Positions 1-7,712 of a stretch of DNA of 64,000 bases are shown here, one piece after another. Position 1 is the first letter of the stretch; each line of letters opens with the position of its first letter. The stretch is taken from contig JAUNWI010000008.1 of NCBI GenBank assembly GCA_030540395.1, positions 1-64,000 of the forward strand. Direction: 5' to 3'. Source of the DNA: Phascolarctobacterium sp. (GTDB lineage: Bacteria > Bacillota > Negativicutes > Acidaminococcales > Acidaminococcaceae). A program made the translations under genes and the position numbers. The notes under the pieces were generated by a model, which did not search any database, had not been told where the DNA came from, and worked only from the letters and a program-made list of their open reading frames with translations.

Positions 1-64
1 GGTGTTCTCTTTTATTTTTATTTCCCGTTTTTCCTACAAAAACTTTACGCTAGCTTGCCACAAC

Positions 65-107
65 AAAAGGCTCCTGCTAACCATCCATATCTAGTAGCAG
101 GAGCCGT
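65..107 (-). terminator. Terminator of the HAD phosphatase genes
   Basis: Read on the minus strand, an 11-bp stem (GGCTCCTGCTA with TAGCAGGAGCC) is followed by TTTTGTTG. It lies just downstream of the HAD-IIA gene stop codon. Confidence 0.85.
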
Positions 108-114
108 TAATACA

Positions 115-921
115 TCATAAATATTGTAAAATTTCCTTAGCGTGGGGCAGGATGATGTCAGGCTTAATATTGCCCTGCTCCACATCCTCCATGCTGGCCT
201 CACCGGTCAGCACCATAATGGACAAAATGTCATTGTTCAAACCGAAGGCGATATCCGTAGCCAAGCGATCCCCCACCATGGCAATCTCTTCCTTGGCAAA
301 GCCTGTTTTATCCAGCACCACATCCACCATGTATTGATAGGGCTTGCCAAAAATCAGCTGGGGCGCCTTGCCTGTAGCAGTTTTAATCAGCTCCAGCATA
401 GCACCTGTGTCGGGAATAAACTCGCCCCCTTCAATGGGACAACGCACATCGGGATGGGTGGCCACATAGGGGACTCCCTTATCAATTAAGCGACAGGCAA
501 TGGTCAAACGCTCATAGGTCAGTGTTTGGTCAAAGCCCACCACCACATAATCGGTCTCTTCCTCCAAGCTGTTGGTCAGCGTAAAGCCAGCCTCACGAAT
601 GGTATCCAACAGCTGAGGCGTACCCAGAACAAAAAGCCGAGCCCCGGGCTTATTTTTGCTCATCCAATTCGTCAGCGCATCGGAGGAAATCAAAATTTCC
701 TTGCGGGTCACAGGCACGCCAAGGCCATTCATTTTCTGCACATAATGCTCATGACTGCGAGAGGAATTATTGGTCAAAAGGTAATACTTTCTCCCGGCAG
801 CAGTGAGCTTATCAAAAAAGCCCTCCATGCCAGGGATTAGCTCATTGCCCAAATTAATAGTTCCATCCATATCAAACAAAAAGCATTTTATCTTGCCAAT
901 GCGCTCATAATCATAACTCAT
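115..921 (-). CDS. HAD-IIA family sugar-phosphate phosphatase (NagD-like)
   Basis: A cytoplasmic HAD hydrolase of 268 residues. HAD motif I (FDMDGT) is near residue 16, motif II (LLTNNSS) near residue 48, and the C-terminal motif IV (MVGDRLATDI) near residue 217. The long cap between motifs II and III and the NNSS signature place it with NagD/AraL-type enzymes, which remove phosphate from small sugar or nucleotide phosphates; the substrate cannot be read from sequence. The ATG start follows GGAGGAAGTGGCAG. A second HAD phosphatase lies 70 bp upstream on the same strand, so the two are probably co-transcribed and end at the strong hairpin just beyond this stop. Confidence 0.85.
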   Translation of the reverse strand: MSYDYERIGKIKCFLFDMDGTINLGNELIPGMEGFFDKLTAAGRKYYLLTNNSSRSHEHYVQKMNGLGVPVTRKEILISSDALTNWMSKNKPGARLFVLGTPQLLDTIREAGFTLTNSLEEETDYVVVGFDQTLTYERLTIACRLIDKGVPYVATHPDVRCPIEGGEFIPDTGAMLELIKTATGKAPQLIFGKPYQYMVDVVLDKTGFAKEEIAMVGDRLATDIAFGLNNDILSIMVLTGEASMEDVEQGNIKPDIILPHAKEILQYL

Positions 922-991
922 CTGCCACTTCCTCCAATCATCGTGCTAGGGCACAGCCTTCCGCCTTTACCACAGCTAGTTAATCTTTGCT

Positions 992-1639
992 TCAACGGCA
1001 CAGGGGCAAAACGTCCTGCACCTGCTCTGCCAAAATGGTTGCGCCATGCTCCACCAAAAACTCCCTGCCGCGAAAGCCCCAGCAGGCACCGATGCAGGGA
1101 ATGCCCGCATTGGCTGCAGTCATTAAATCCGTATCCGAATCACCGATATAAATAGTGCTGGCTTTTTCAGCTCCCAGCTTTTGCATCACGGCCACAAGCA
1201 TGTCCGGCGCCGGCTTTTTGGCAATGCCCGCCTGCTCACCGCAGGCGGCGTCCAAAAGCCCCGGGAAATACTGCTTGGCCAGCTCCTGCACCCCATAATC
1301 AGCTTTATTGGACACAATAGCTGTCTTACAGCCCAGCCTGCGCGCTTCCTGCAAAAGCTCCAGCACACCGGGATAGGTACAGGTGGTATCAGCACAATGA
1401 GCCTTGTAATACACATTAAAATCAGCGAAAACCTGCTCCTGCACGGTCTCGCTGGTTCCCACAGGCACGGCCCGCTCAATCAGCTTACGAATGCCGTTGC
1501 CTACAAACATGCGCACCTCATCCGTGGTGCGCTTAGGGAAGCCATTTTTTTCCAATGTATAATTAGTTGCCGCTGCCAAATCTGCCAGCGTATCCAAAAG
1601 AGTGCCATCCAAATCAAAAATCAAAGTCTTATAGCGCAA
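992..1639 (-). CDS. HAD-IA phosphatase, phosphoglycolate phosphatase-like
   Basis: A 215-residue HAD-IA hydrolase resembling Gph/PpaX. Motif I is FDLDGTLLDT at about residues 8-17, followed by a small helical cap. Motif II is the Ser of IVSNKADYG, motif III a Lys in AKKPAPDM, and motif IV GDSDTDLMTA. The family hydrolyses 2-phosphoglycolate or pyrophosphate, but close paralogues have many substrates. The start appears to be TTG: GGAGG sits eight bases before TTG-CGC-TAT-AAG and no ATG is better placed. It is likely the first gene of a two-gene unit with the NagD-like gene. Confidence 0.85.
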   Translation of the reverse strand: MRYKTLIFDLDGTLLDTLADLAAATNYTLEKNGFPKRTTDEVRMFVGNGIRKLIERAVPVGTSETVQEQVFADFNVYYKAHCADTTCTYPGVLELLQEARRLGCKTAIVSNKADYGVQELAKQYFPGLLDAACGEQAGIAKKPAPDMLVAVMQKLGAEKASTIYIGDSDTDLMTAANAGIPCIGACWGFRGREFLVEHGATILAEQVQDVLPLCR

Positions 1640-1786
1640 AGCCTGTTCCTCCCCACCGAGCTTTTTTCTACACTCCTATATCATAATATGGAAAGTGCAA
1701 AAACGCAATGCTTTTACAAAACAGAAAAAGGTGTATTGGTGCCACAGGGCATCAACACACCTTTAATTCTGTATAATTGCAATACT

Positions 1787-2077
1787 CTACCTTTGCTTTA
1801 ACAGCTTGACGATTTGCAATACCTCTTCCAAGCTGATATCTTTTTCCTTGGGTTCGGGTTGTGCGTCCAAATCTACAAAAAAGTTTGCCATCTCGCAGCC
1901 CAGCAATTTGTGCAACTTAAGCAGATTGGGTAGGGTTACAGGCACACGACCACATTCAATATTACATAAATGTGTTTGAGATATACCCATATCCTTTGCT
2001 AACCCAGTTTGGGTCAAATTTTTTGCAGTACGCAGTAATCTGATTCTGCGACCAATCAGTTTGATTTCCTCCTGCAT
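1787..2077 (-). CDS. XRE-family helix-turn-helix transcriptional regulator
   Basis: A small (96 aa) Cro/C1-type DNA-binding protein. The helix-turn-helix occupies about residues 7-62, with the recognition portion GISQTHLCNIECGR. The C-terminal 30 residues are short, charged and helical and probably serve dimerisation. I start it at the ATG behind a GGTGG ribosome site (MQEEIK); an earlier in-frame codon adds ten residues without a good site. A TTGAAA-16-TATACT promoter lies upstream. It stands alone between the HAD genes and an ABC transporter, so its target is unknown. It could be a chromosomal housekeeping regulator or a relic of a mobile element; nothing phage-like surrounds it. Confidence 0.85.
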   Translation of the reverse strand: MQEEIKLIGRRIRLLRTAKNLTQTGLAKDMGISQTHLCNIECGRVPVTLPNLLKLHKLLGCEMANFFVDLDAQPEPKEKDISLEEVLQIVKLLKQR

Positions 2078-2141
2078 TATTTCCACCGCCTTTCGATACA
2101 CCCACAATTATTTTTCTTGCAATACTTCTATATATGTTTAG

Positions 2142-2169
2142 AGTATATCACGAAATGCAAATTTTTCAA
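2142..2169 (-). promoter_or_regulatory. Predicted sigma-70-type promoter of the XRE regulator
   Basis: On the minus strand, TTGAAA (2169-2164) and TATACT (2147-2142) are spaced by 16 bases, about 65 bases before the chosen start codon. Confidence 0.55.
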
Positions 2170-2307
2170 GCCTTTTGTCTCAAATTTTTATTTGTTTTCT
2201 GGTATATTTTAGGCTTGTTGATGATAATTACATGTTTTTTGAATCAAAAAGCAAATTTCGGAGACAGAGTCCTTTAACAAAGGACGTTTGTATTGAAGGA
2301 ATTTCAA

Positions 2308-3102
2308 TTATCCCAGCAGCAATCTGTCACTAGACATTTCAGAGCCACTAGCCTTTTCAAACATGGCCAACAGATCGGGAATTTCCAAATGCTGCTTTTC
2401 TTCCCCCTGCACATCGATAATAACACGACCATTGTGCAGCATAATCAAACGATTACCATAACGCAGTGCATCACGCATGTTGTGGGTAATCATCAGAGTC
2501 GTCAAATTATCACGAGTAACGATTCTTTCGGTAAGAGCAAGCACCTTGGCAGCCGTTTTCGGGTCCAAAGCCGCTGTATGCTCGTCCAAAAGCAAAAGCT
2601 TGGGCTTCTTTAAGGTAGCCATAAGCAAGGTTAAGGCCTGACGCTGACCACCGCTTAAAAGGCCCACCTTAGCCGTCATGCGGTTTTCAAGGCCCAAATC
2701 CAGCTCCTTTAAGAGCTCATAAAAACGGTCATGCTGGTCGCTGGAAAGGCTCCAGCCCAAGCCCGGGGTTTCGCCGCGGCGAGCAGCCAAGGCCAAATTC
2801 TCTTCGATCATCATGCCGGCAGCCGTGCCAAGCATGGGGTCCTGGAACACTCGGCCAATGTACTTCGCCCGTTTGTGCTCCGGACGCTTGGTAATATCCT
2901 CGCCATCGATAACCACTCTGCCCTCATCAATGGGGAACACACCCGCAATGGAGTTCAGCATGGTGGATTTGCCTGCGCCATTGCCGCCAATGACGGTAGC
3001 AAAATCGCCGGGCTTCAAATGTAAGCTTAAGCCCTGCAGCGCCCGCTTTTCATTAATGGTCCCAGGAAAGAAGGTTTTATAAATGTTTTCTACCAATAGC
3101 AT
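2308..3102 (-). CDS. ABC transporter ATP-binding protein (TrpZ-like)
   Basis: The cytoplasmic ATPase (264 aa) of a three-gene importer. It has Walker A GGNGAGKS (about residues 38-45), signature LLSGGQRQA (about 148-156), Walker B LLLLDEH, and a switch histidine in MITHNMRDA. It starts immediately after the permease stop, so the two are coupled. The partner binding protein belongs to the ABC_sub_bind (TrpX) family, whose characterised streptococcal member imports aromatic amino acids; by analogy this may be a tryptophan/tyrosine-type importer, but the substrate is inferred. No clear terminator follows the stop, only a weak hairpin near 2268-2287. Confidence 0.9.
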   Translation of the reverse strand: MLLVENIYKTFFPGTINEKRALQGLSLHLKPGDFATVIGGNGAGKSTMLNSIAGVFPIDEGRVVIDGEDITKRPEHKRAKYIGRVFQDPMLGTAAGMMIEENLALAARRGETPGLGWSLSSDQHDRFYELLKELDLGLENRMTAKVGLLSGGQRQALTLLMATLKKPKLLLLDEHTAALDPKTAAKVLALTERIVTRDNLTTLMITHNMRDALRYGNRLIMLHNGRVIIDVQGEEKQHLEIPDLLAMFEKASGSEMSSDRLLLG

Positions 3103-3996
3103 TTAACGTACCACCTTTCTGCTGCCAAGCTTGGCTTTAATCAGGGGCATGGACAAAGCCAAGGCCACCAGCACGGAGGTAAACAGCTTCAAATCGTTGG
3201 GCGGCATACCCATCGCCAAAACAACCGCAATAACGATGCGGTATACAATGGAGCCTAAAACAACGGAAATCAGGCAATTTTTAAAGGAACGGGTACCAAA
3301 AAGCACTTCGCCGATAATCACTGAGGCCAAGCCGATAACGATGGTACCAGTACCCATGCCAACATCGGAGAAGCCGTTGGACTGTGCCACCAGCGCGCCA
3401 CTGACAGCCACCAGGCCATTGCTGATTAATAGGCCCAAAATAATGGTCACATCCGTATCCACGCCCTGGGCACGAATCATCTGCTGATTAAAGCCCGTGG
3501 CACGGATGGCTGCACCAATTTGAGTGCCAAAAAACCAGTACATAAAGCTACCAACAATTATGGTTACAGCAAGGCCCACAATCAGGGTGGTTTGGGCCAT
3601 ATTCAAGCCCAGCATGCTGCGCGCAATCTTAAAGGAGGTATCCACGCCCAAAAGGGAAAGATTGGCCTTGCCCATAATGCGCAGGTTCACAGAATACAGC
3701 GCAATCATAGTCAAAATACCAGCCAAGAGAGCAGGGATTTTCATTTTTGTGTGTAAGAGACCTGTTACCACACCAGCCAAGGTGCCAGTCACAAAGGCCG
3801 CAGCGAGACTTGTCATGGGGCCATAGCCTGCCACCATCATGGATGCTGCGGTAGCAGCACCCAAGGGAAAGCTGCCCTCCACAGTCAAGTCTGCAATGTC
3901 CAGCACCCTGAAGGTCACATATACGCCCAAGGCCATCAAAGCCCATAACAGACCCTGAGCCACAGTAGGAATCAATAAATCGATCATTAACAACAT
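3103..3996 (-). CDS. ABC transporter permease (TrpY-like, branched-chain amino acid permease fold)
   Basis: A polytopic inner-membrane protein (297 aa) with about eight to nine hydrophobic segments. The N-terminal part (GLLWALMALGVYVTFRVLDI) and the GTQIGAAIRATGFN loop are typical of LivH/LivM-like permeases paired with TrpX-type binding proteins. It abuts the ATPase gene directly, and the binding-protein gene lies 110 bp upstream, separated by a strong hairpin that may reduce expression of the membrane components relative to the binding protein. Substrate inferred only. Confidence 0.88.
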   Translation of the reverse strand: MLLMIDLLIPTVAQGLLWALMALGVYVTFRVLDIADLTVEGSFPLGAATAASMMVAGYGPMTSLAAAFVTGTLAGVVTGLLHTKMKIPALLAGILTMIALYSVNLRIMGKANLSLLGVDTSFKIARSMLGLNMAQTTLIVGLAVTIIVGSFMYWFFGTQIGAAIRATGFNQQMIRAQGVDTDVTIILGLLISNGLVAVSGALVAQSNGFSDVGMGTGTIVIGLASVIIGEVLFGTRSFKNCLISVVLGSIVYRIVIAVVLAMGMPPNDLKLFTSVLVALALSMPLIKAKLGSRKVVR

Positions 3997-4040
3997 CCTT
4001 CCATTTCCAGAATAGTGTTAGTATAAAGCAAAACTATAGA

Positions 4041-4080
4041 TAAGAGAAAAGTCTGCCATATATAGGATATGGCAGACTTC
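4041..4080 (-). terminator. Intraoperonic terminator/attenuator between binding-protein and permease genes
   Basis: On the minus strand, a perfect 13-bp stem (AAGTCTGCCATAT with ATATGGCAGACTT) is followed by TTTTCTCTT. It sits between the first and second genes of the ABC operon, where partial termination would favour the binding protein. Confidence 0.8.
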
Positions 4081-4106
4081 ATTTTTCCTAATATGGGGAA
4101 ACGGGC

Positions 4107-5114
4107 TTATTTAACTATTTCTGCACCCTTCATAACATCTTCAGGAACCTTTAAGCCGATCTTTTCAGCTTCTTTTACGTTAACCATAGCTTTGAATTCT
4201 TTTTGAGCTTGAATAGCCATATCAGCGGGTTTGGATTTGCCACTGAGGATGGAGGCTGCCATTTCACCAGCTTGGAAGCCCAGCTTGTAGTAGTCAACGC
4301 CCAAGGTAGCAACGCCACCGGCCTTAACCATGCCGCCTTCACCGCAAATTACGGGCAGCTTAGCTTCTTCAGTTACAGAAATCAGAGTAGGCATTGCAGA
4401 AGCCAAAACGTTGTCGGTAGGTACATAAACAGCTTGTACCTTGCCCAGCAAGCTGCGAGCAGCTTGTTGAATATCGTTAACATTGGAAACGGTTGCTTCC
4501 TTCACGGTAACACCCTTCGCAGCAGCAGCCTTCTTCAGGATATCGATTTGCAGCTGGGAGTTAACTTCGCTGGAGCAGTAAATGGTGCCCACGGACTTAG
4601 CATTGGGAACCAGCTTGAGCAGCAGGTCTAATTGTTGTTCAACCGGGTTCATATCAGTGGTACCGGTAACATTGGTGCCGGGTTTAGCATTGTCCTTAAC
4701 CAGCTTAGCAGCCTTGTAGTCGGTTACAGCGGTTGCTACGATGGGAATATCGCTGGTTACGTTAGCAACAGTTTGCGCAGCCGGAGTAGCAATAGCGCAA
4801 ATCAGGTTTACCTTGTTATTAACAAAGCGATGAGCGATGTTTTGCAGATTGGATTGGTCTGCCTGTGCATTTTGGCGATCATAAGCAATGTTTTGACCTT
4901 CCTTGTAGCCCTTGGAAGCCAAGCCTTCTACAAAGCCCTTGTTGGCAGCATCCAGTGCAGCATGCTCAACCAATTGCACAATACCTACATTAACCTTCTC
5001 GGCCTTTTTCGGAGCTTCCTTTTTGTCGCCACCGCAGCCCACAACGCCCAGAGCCAGAGTCAGCATCAGACCAGCAGCCAATGCTTTAATTTTAGAGGTT
5101 TTCAAAGAAATCAT
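4107..5114 (-). CDS. ABC transporter substrate-binding lipoprotein (TrpX/ABC_sub_bind family)
   Basis: A 335-residue lipoprotein. A lysine-containing signal peptide ends in the lipobox LGVVGCGG, so the mature protein is anchored by a cysteine near residue 27, then a short Lys/Glu/Ala linker. The body matches the ABC_sub_bind family: VGIVQLVEHAALD at the start of lobe 1, NVTGTTDMNPVEQQL in the middle and GVDYYKLGFQAG near the end. Related proteins bind aromatic amino acids. I chose the second ATG (MISLKTSK) because the Shine-Dalgarno site GAAGG is nine bases upstream, whereas the first ATG abuts it. First gene of the operon, with a TTTACA-17-TACAAT promoter. Confidence 0.9.
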   Translation of the reverse strand: MISLKTSKIKALAAGLMLTLALGVVGCGGDKKEAPKKAEKVNVGIVQLVEHAALDAANKGFVEGLASKGYKEGQNIAYDRQNAQADQSNLQNIAHRFVNNKVNLICAIATPAAQTVANVTSDIPIVATAVTDYKAAKLVKDNAKPGTNVTGTTDMNPVEQQLDLLLKLVPNAKSVGTIYCSSEVNSQLQIDILKKAAAAKGVTVKEATVSNVNDIQQAARSLLGKVQAVYVPTDNVLASAMPTLISVTEEAKLPVICGEGGMVKAGGVATLGVDYYKLGFQAGEMAASILSGKSKPADMAIQAQKEFKAMVNVKEAEKIGLKVPEDVMKGAEIVK

Positions 5115-5167
5115 TTTTACCATCCTTCCATACTACATAATTTTGCGTATATACTGTAGATAGGTGT

Positions 5168-5196
5168 ATTGTATACTTTTTTTGTCCACTTGTAAA
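5168..5196 (-). promoter_or_regulatory. Predicted promoter of the TrpXYZ-like operon
   Basis: TTTACA (5196-5191) and TACAAT (5173-5168) on the minus strand with 17-bp spacing, about 60 bases before the binding-protein start. I see no T-box or other riboswitch between it and the gene. Confidence 0.6.
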
Positions 5197-5310
5197 CAAC
5201 TTTGTGATATTTTTATGAAAAATCACTTGCTTCCCCTTAAACAATGTTCAAAGCTTACATTTTTTCAGAGAAATCTGCGACTTTTTTGTACCTTAACCCT
5301 TTTCACTCAC

Positions 5311-5346
5311 AGAAAACGGGCAGCAGCCAAAGGCTCTGCCCGTTTC
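5311..5346 (-). terminator. Terminator of the dha-type operon
   Basis: On the minus strand, AAACGGGCAGAGCC pairs with GGCTGCTGCCCGTTT (one mismatch pair in the middle), then TTCTG. It follows the VOC gene, the last gene of the dhaL-dhaK-aldolase unit. Confidence 0.75.
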
Positions 5347-5362
5347 TTGTGTAAAATGCTCG

Positions 5363-5680
5363 TTATTTAACCTCTTCCATCAGCTCGAACAAAATGCCAT
5401 CCTTCATGATGAAAGCAATGCGGGTGTGCTCGTCAGCCATCCAAGGCTCTACAACAACCTTGTTTTCAGCCAGCTGCTTATCCATATCGTCAACCTTATA
5501 TGCTACATGCACCAGGGTCTGCAGCTCCTTCGGCAAGGGAGTGTCCTTTTCAAAGCGCAGATACTCAATATGGAATTCATTGGTGTCGGGAGTAATAATA
5601 TGAGTTTTAATGCCCTCAGCGTAAATTTCGCCCTCACGAGCAATATCAGTGGGCACGCCCACGTGCATAAATTCTTTCAT
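5363..5680 (-). CDS. VOC-superfamily (glyoxalase/dioxygenase fold) protein, function unknown
   Basis: A 105-residue protein starting directly after the aldolase stop codon (TAA-ATG), so translation is coupled. The pattern HVGVPTDIAR near the N-terminus, LVHVAYKVDDMDKQL in the middle and GILFELMEEV at the end looks like one VOC beta-alpha-beta-beta-beta module pair. A His early on and Glu residues at the end could be metal ligands, as in glyoxalase-like enzymes, but no subfamily is recognisable. Its place as the last gene of a kinase-aldolase operon suggests handling of a triose- or ketone-type intermediate (an isomerase/epimerase or methylglyoxal-related role is possible); this is inference. 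Confidence 0.65.
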   Translation of the reverse strand: MKEFMHVGVPTDIAREGEIYAEGIKTHIITPDTNEFHIEYLRFEKDTPLPKELQTLVHVAYKVDDMDKQLAENKVVVEPWMADEHTRIAFIMKDGILFELMEEVK

Positions 5681-6562
5681 TTACTTCACATCCTTCTTCC
5701 ACAATTCGTAAGCCTTAAAGGCCTCTTCGGGCTTAGCATTTTCGTGCACGACCATGCGAATAGCGCGCAGCATAGCCTTGGGGCATTCCGCCTGCAGCAC
5801 GTTGCGACCCATATCCACACCAGCAGCGCCCTCGCTTACAGCGCGATAAGCCATTTCCAGTGCTTCCTTTTCGGGAATCTTTTTGCCACCGGCAATAACG
5901 ATGGGCACGGGGCAGGCAGCAGTAATCTGCTCAAAATTCTCGCAATAATAGGTCTTGATAATATGAGCGCCAGTCTCAGCCAAAAGGCGCGTTGCCAAGG
6001 AGAAATAACGGGTGGTGCGCTCCATTTCCTTGCCTACAGCCACTACGCCCAAAACGGGAATACCATATTTTTCGCCATTATTTACATAATAGGACAGGTT
6101 GCGCAGGGAATCAATTTCGCCCTCAGAGCCTACAAAGCATTGCACTGCCATGCAGGAAGCATTCATGCGAATAGCATCTTCAATATCAACGCCCACAGTA
6201 CCGAAGCTCATGTCGTCCTTGAGCACGCTGGTGTCAGCGGTGCAGCGCAGGGCAACAGCCTTGCGGTGGTTAGCAGGGATGCAGGTGCGCAGCGCGCCGC
6301 GGGTTGCCATGAGGCAATCCGCATATTGCATCAGGGGCGGAATCACTAAGTCCAGACGCTCCAGCCCAGCGGTGGAGCCCATAATATAACCGTGGTCAAA
6401 GGCCAGCATAATGGTGCGGCCGTCATCACTAAAAATTTCGGAAAGGCGGCGTTGCATGCCCCAGCCGGCGCTTTGGTGACCCTTCACAGGGAAGGTCTGC
6501 AGGGGCGGCTTAATGCCGATACCATAGTCTTTTGCTAAAATGTTACCATCTTTATCAGCCAT
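5681..6562 (-). CDS. LsrF-type class I aldolase/thiolase family protein
   Basis: A 293-residue TIM-barrel protein very like E. coli LsrF (autoinducer-2 phosphate thiolase) and archaeal-type class I aldolases: GWGMQRRLSEIF, MLAFDHGY, the Schiff-base lysine in IIKTYYCENF (Lys203, the same position as in LsrF) and PVPIVIAGGKKIPEKEAL. No lsrK, lsrG or lsr transporter genes are nearby. Instead it follows dhaL and dhaK, which argues for a sugar-phosphate aldol reaction giving or using dihydroxyacetone phosphate rather than AI-2 breakdown. The start ATG follows AGAGGT. Family assignment is strong, exact reaction uncertain. Confidence 0.85.
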   Translation of the reverse strand: MADKDGNILAKDYGIGIKPPLQTFPVKGHQSAGWGMQRRLSEIFSDDGRTIMLAFDHGYIMGSTAGLERLDLVIPPLMQYADCLMATRGALRTCIPANHRKAVALRCTADTSVLKDDMSFGTVGVDIEDAIRMNASCMAVQCFVGSEGEIDSLRNLSYYVNNGEKYGIPVLGVVAVGKEMERTTRYFSLATRLLAETGAHIIKTYYCENFEQITAACPVPIVIAGGKKIPEKEALEMAYRAVSEGAAGVDMGRNVLQAECPKAMLRAIRMVVHENAKPEEAFKAYELWKKDVK

Positions 6563-6574
6563 AGAAGTTACCTC

Positions 6575-7567
6575 TTAATTCTTGAAGTACGGAGTACGTG
6601 CCGGCGCCTTCCACAATGCGATCATTTCGTCGTCCATGCGAGCGATGCTCATTTGGAAGCCAGCGGTTTCTTGTACAGTCAGGATTTCGCCAACCATGTT
6701 AGCCACGATTTCGATGCCCTTTTCAGCCAACAGCTTGTGTACAGCGCGGAAAACAATCAATTGCTCCATCAAGGTGGTAGCGCCGCTGCCGTTGATAACA
6801 ACCATCAGCTTTTCGCCAGCCTTTACGTCCAAATCCTTCAGCAAAGCTTCCAGCATAATAGCTGCGGTTTCGTCAGCAGATTTCATGGGTTGGCTGCCGC
6901 CGCCACCTTCGCCGTGTTGGCCCATGCCAACTTCCATGATACCATCTTCAATATGAGCGATTTCCATGCCGGTTGCAGGATGGGTTGCACCCTTTGTAGC
7001 AACAGCGATGGTTGCCATGTTATCAGCAAAGCGTTGGGCAATAGCAGCAACCTCTTCCAAGGATTTGCCTTGAGCTGCAGCAGCACCGGCAATATGGTAC
7101 AGAGGAACGCAGCCTACCAAGCCACGGCGGTCGTCAGCGTTCTCACGAGGTGCGTTAGCAATATCCTCTTGGGTAACAACCTTGATAACGGGGATGCCCA
7201 GCTTTTTGATTTGCTTCATGGTCAGGTTACCGGTGAGCATATCGCCGGCATGGTTCAAAACAACGAACAGAACGCCATGACCCTTGTCAGCCATCTTAAT
7301 AGCTTCCACGCAGGCTTGGGGGCCGGGAGCAGCAAAAATATTGCCTGCTACGGAAACGTCGATCATGCCCTCGCCAACAAAGCCGCTGATAGCGGGCTCA
7401 TGACCGGTGCCGCCCAAGGTAACGATGGTTACGCGGTCAGCTTCAGCCAATTTTTTGTTAACAATCAGATTGCCTTGCTCCAAGGAAATCAAATCAGCAT
7501 TGGACAAAGCCAAGCCTTCCAGTAATTCGCTAGTCAAATCCTCAGGTTTGTTGATAAATTTTTTCAT
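6575..7567 (-). CDS. dhaK: Dihydroxyacetone kinase subunit DhaK (or related keto-sugar kinase)
   Basis: The substrate-binding subunit of a two-component ketose kinase. With the start at MKKFINKPEDL (GGAGG eight bases upstream), the three key residues of E. coli DhaK fall at the same numbers: His56 in GGTGHEP, Asp109 in NHAGD, and the substrate-linking His218 in GMGQHGEGG. Length 330 aa against about 356 in E. coli. DhaK binds dihydroxyacetone covalently and receives phosphate from DhaL. Homologues also phosphorylate tetruloses (erythritol/threitol pathways), so the true substrate may be another short ketose. Sits between dhaL and the LsrF-like aldolase. Confidence 0.88.
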   Translation of the reverse strand: MKKFINKPEDLTSELLEGLALSNADLISLEQGNLIVNKKLAEADRVTIVTLGGTGHEPAISGFVGEGMIDVSVAGNIFAAPGPQACVEAIKMADKGHGVLFVVLNHAGDMLTGNLTMKQIKKLGIPVIKVVTQEDIANAPRENADDRRGLVGCVPLYHIAGAAAAQGKSLEEVAAIAQRFADNMATIAVATKGATHPATGMEIAHIEDGIMEVGMGQHGEGGGGSQPMKSADETAAIMLEALLKDLDVKAGEKLMVVINGSGATTLMEQLIVFRAVHKLLAEKGIEIVANMVGEILTVQETAGFQMSIARMDDEMIALWKAPARTPYFKN

Positions 7568-7610
7568 TTGCATTGCCTCCTGTTTTGTATAATATTTAAT
7601 CCTAATCTAT

Positions 7611-7712
7611 GGACTGTCAAGAAAGTGCCAGATACGAGGCGTGGCGACGACGGCGTACAAATTAGTACTCCTAGGAGCCACAACGAAGTAGATGGTGCTT
7701 TATTGGCAGGCC
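7611..7712. repeat. Structured ~100-bp intercistronic element, copy 1
   Basis: Imperfect long palindrome with four stacked helices: 7611-7620 with 7703-7712, 7622-7630 with 7693-7701, 7641-7645 with 7677-7681, and a GTAC/GTAC hairpin at 7655-7668. The unpaired core GCGACGACGGCGTA and CTAGGAGCC is shared with copies at 36486 and 60939. It separates dhaL from dhaK, and the outer arm encodes the last four residues of DhaL, with the dhaL stop codon inside the element. Confidence 0.85.

Noticed and set aside
1787..2077. XRE regulator as a prophage marker
   Set aside because: No integrase, phage structural gene or attachment site surrounds it.
2265..2290. Hairpin GTCCTTT-AAC-AAAGGAC as terminator of the TrpXYZ-like operon
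   Set aside because: Stem present, but no convincing T-run on the minus strand; left unassigned.
5681..6562. LsrF-like gene as evidence of AI-2 quorum signalling
   Set aside because: No lsrK, lsrR, lsrG or Lsr transporter is present; the neighbours are dihydroxyacetone-type kinase genes.
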